Positions 7,506-8,719 of a stretch of DNA of 8,719 bases are shown in pieces. Below the pieces are notes generated by a model, which saw nothing but the letters and a program-made list of their open reading frames with translations, ran no database searches and was not told the DNA's origin. The position numbers and the translations under genes are program-made. This stretch comes from Myxococcales bacterium (GTDB lineage Bacteria; Myxococcota; Polyangia; Polyangiales; Polyangiaceae), in NCBI GenBank assembly GCA_020430865.1, contig JAGQIY010000893.1, forward strand, positions 1-8,719, written 5' to 3'. Position 1 is the stretch's first letter. Each line of letters begins with the position of its first letter.

Positions 7506-8719
7506 CTAGTTGCCAGCTCCAGGTTTGCGGCCGAGCTTCCTGTCTTCGAGAGCGCGCTTCACGGCGCGCTTGAACTTTGCGTAGGGCTGCGCGCCGGAGA
7601 TGAAGTAGCCGCCGACGACGAACGCCGGCGTGCCGCTGATGCCGATCTTCGTCGCCAGTGCCTTGTCTGCCTGGATGTCCGCCTGGTGGCTGTGCTGATC
7701 GAGGGCGTCGGTGAAGCGGGGCATGCTCACCCCCTCCTTCTTCGCGAGCTGTTCGAGGACGTCGCGGCCGATGCCCGTCGCTTGAGCCTCGAACACGGCG
7801 TCGATGTAGTGCCAGAAGGCCTTCGCTCCCTTCTGCCGGAACACCTCCATCGCGGCTTCTGCAGCGAGCGCGGCGTCCTTGTGGAACGGCAGCGGGAAGT
7901 TGTGCCACACGAACTGCACCTGGTTCTTGAAGTCCTTCTCCAACTGCTCGAGCGTGGGGTTCACACGCTTGCAGAAGGGGCACTGCAGATCGCTGAAGAT
8001 GTGGATCTGGATACCGGTCTTCGGACCCTTGGTTGGATTGGCGCTGGTAGGCGCGGCGATCTGCTTGACCTCGAAGGGCTCCGCCTCCTTCGCGTCCTTC
8101 ATCAATTGCGCGTAGTAGTTTCCGCGAGGTACTCCCGAGTTCACGCTCGCCTTCGCAGCGGCCAGCTGTTCGTCGATCAAGCTCTGAAAGGCCTCGAAGG
8201 GGCGCGCGCCCGACAAGCGACGGCCGTTGATGAAGAAATGCGGCGTGCCGCGCACGTTCAGGACATCGGCCAGGTCCTCGTCTTCCTCGATCAGCTTGTC
8301 GTGGATCGATTTCGTGATCGCCTGCTTCGCGCGGTAGGGGTTCAGGCCGGCCTGCTTGGCGACCTCCAGCAGATCGGCGTCGTCCAGCTTCGGCTGGGAA
8401 TCGAACAGCAGGTCGTGTACCTGCCAGAAGCCCTTGTCGCCCTTCTCCTTGAAGGCCTCGACGGCCAGGTTCGCCGCTGGCTCCGCTCGCGGGTGGAACG
8501 GCAGGGGATGGTGCTTGAACACCAGGCGAACGTCCGCGCCGTAGTGCTTGTGGACTTGCTCCAGCGTGGAGACCACGCGCTTGCAGAAGGGGCACTGGAA
8601 GTCGCTGAAGACCTCCATCACGACCTTCGCCTTCTCGCCGCCCTTCCACGGGCTGTCGGGCGAGGGCGCGTCGACCGTCTTGCGCTCGGGCGGCGGCGGC
8701 TCCTTCCCGTTCTTGATGA
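7506..8719 (-). CDS. Tandem DsbA-like thiol oxidoreductase, 5' end beyond the window
   Basis: The 403 visible residues form two DsbA-like thioredoxin-fold domains. Each has the FSDxQCPFCKRV active site (Cys42/Cys45 and Cys246/Cys249) and a cis-proline loop GTP (Pro159 and Pro364). Both carry the PLPFH strand and the helical insert usual for DsbA or 'Thioredoxin_4' proteins. Such enzymes make or rearrange disulfides in secreted proteins, so an exported location is expected, but no signal peptide is visible because the frame stays open to the window edge, 32 codons beyond the internal GTG-ATG at 8621. The visible N-terminal stretch (IKNGKEPPPP) resembles the linker before domain 2 (MKDAKEAEPF) at nearly the same distance from CPFC, so a third unit may lie upstream. 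Redox partner and direction (oxidase or isomerase) are unknown. Confidence 0.93.
   Translation of the reverse strand, partial: IKNGKEPPPPERKTVDAPSPDSPWKGGEKAKVVMEVFSDFQCPFCKRVVSTLEQVHKHYGADVRLVFKHHPLPFHPRAEPAANLAVEAFKEKGDKGFWQVHDLLFDSQPKLDDADLLEVAKQAGLNPYRAKQAITKSIHDKLIEEDEDLADVLNVRGTPHFFINGRRLSGARPFEAFQSLIDEQLAAAKASVNSGVPRGNYYAQLMKDAKEAEPFEVKQIAAPTSANPTKGPKTGIQIHIFSDLQCPFCKRVNPTLEQLEKDFKNQVQFVWHNFPLPFHKDAALAAEAAMEVFRQKGAKAFWHYIDAVFEAQATGIGRDVLEQLAKKEGVSMPRFTDALDQHSHQADIQADKALATKIGISGTPAFVVGGYFISGAQPYAKFKRAVKRALEDRKLGRKPGAGN

Overview
The window is strongly G+C-rich DNA with third-position G/C bias and dense genes on both strands. Its gene types are those typical of a myxobacterium (Myxococcota, perhaps the Polyangiales/Sorangiineae side): a PilZ-domain protein with a long Pro/Lys/Glu-rich tail, a membrane-anchored Hanks-type Ser/Thr kinase, tandem DsbA-like domains, and lipoproteins with no obvious close family. 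The taxonomic assignment is inference from gene style only; there is no rRNA or other marker here.

Layout. (1) 170-1240 (+) encodes an unrecognised secreted beta-rich lipoprotein, followed after 79 bp by 1320-2396 (+), a lipoprotein with an alpha/beta-hydrolase (esterase-like) domain; the two may be co-transcribed. (2) 2442-2786 (-) is a small single-domain PilZ protein with a TTG start, convergent with the esterase gene. (3) 2787-3139 is a 353-bp divergent spacer without a gene. It holds a nested set of perfect inverted repeats that folds on paper as a three-way junction (2871-2960), then two similar inverted repeats (3051-3093). (4) 3140-4642 (+) encodes a 500-residue PilZ protein with a single membrane segment and TonB-like Pro-Lys/Pro-Gln dipeptide repeats, followed by a good hairpin-plus-T-tract terminator. 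(5) 4755-5393 (-) is a short glyoxalase II-type metallo-hydrolase. (6) 5462-7495 (+), divergent from it across 68 bp, is a transmembrane Ser/Thr kinase with a TPR-like, cysteine-bearing extracytoplasmic end. (7) 7506-8719 (-), convergent with the kinase across 10 bp, is a tandem DsbA-like thiol oxidoreductase whose 5' end lies outside the window.

How they may work together. Two divergent PilZ genes share one structured spacer. One has both canonical c-di-GMP-binding motifs and the other has lost the serine of the second motif, so this looks like a local second-messenger output locus. The larger protein could carry a c-di-GMP signal from the cytoplasm to the periplasm through an extended rod. 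The kinase and the DsbA-like protein are neighbours, and the kinase has four cysteines outside the membrane, so a redox link is possible but unproven. The most unusual signals are the intergenic candidate RNA structure between the two PilZ genes and the membrane-spanning PilZ rod protein.
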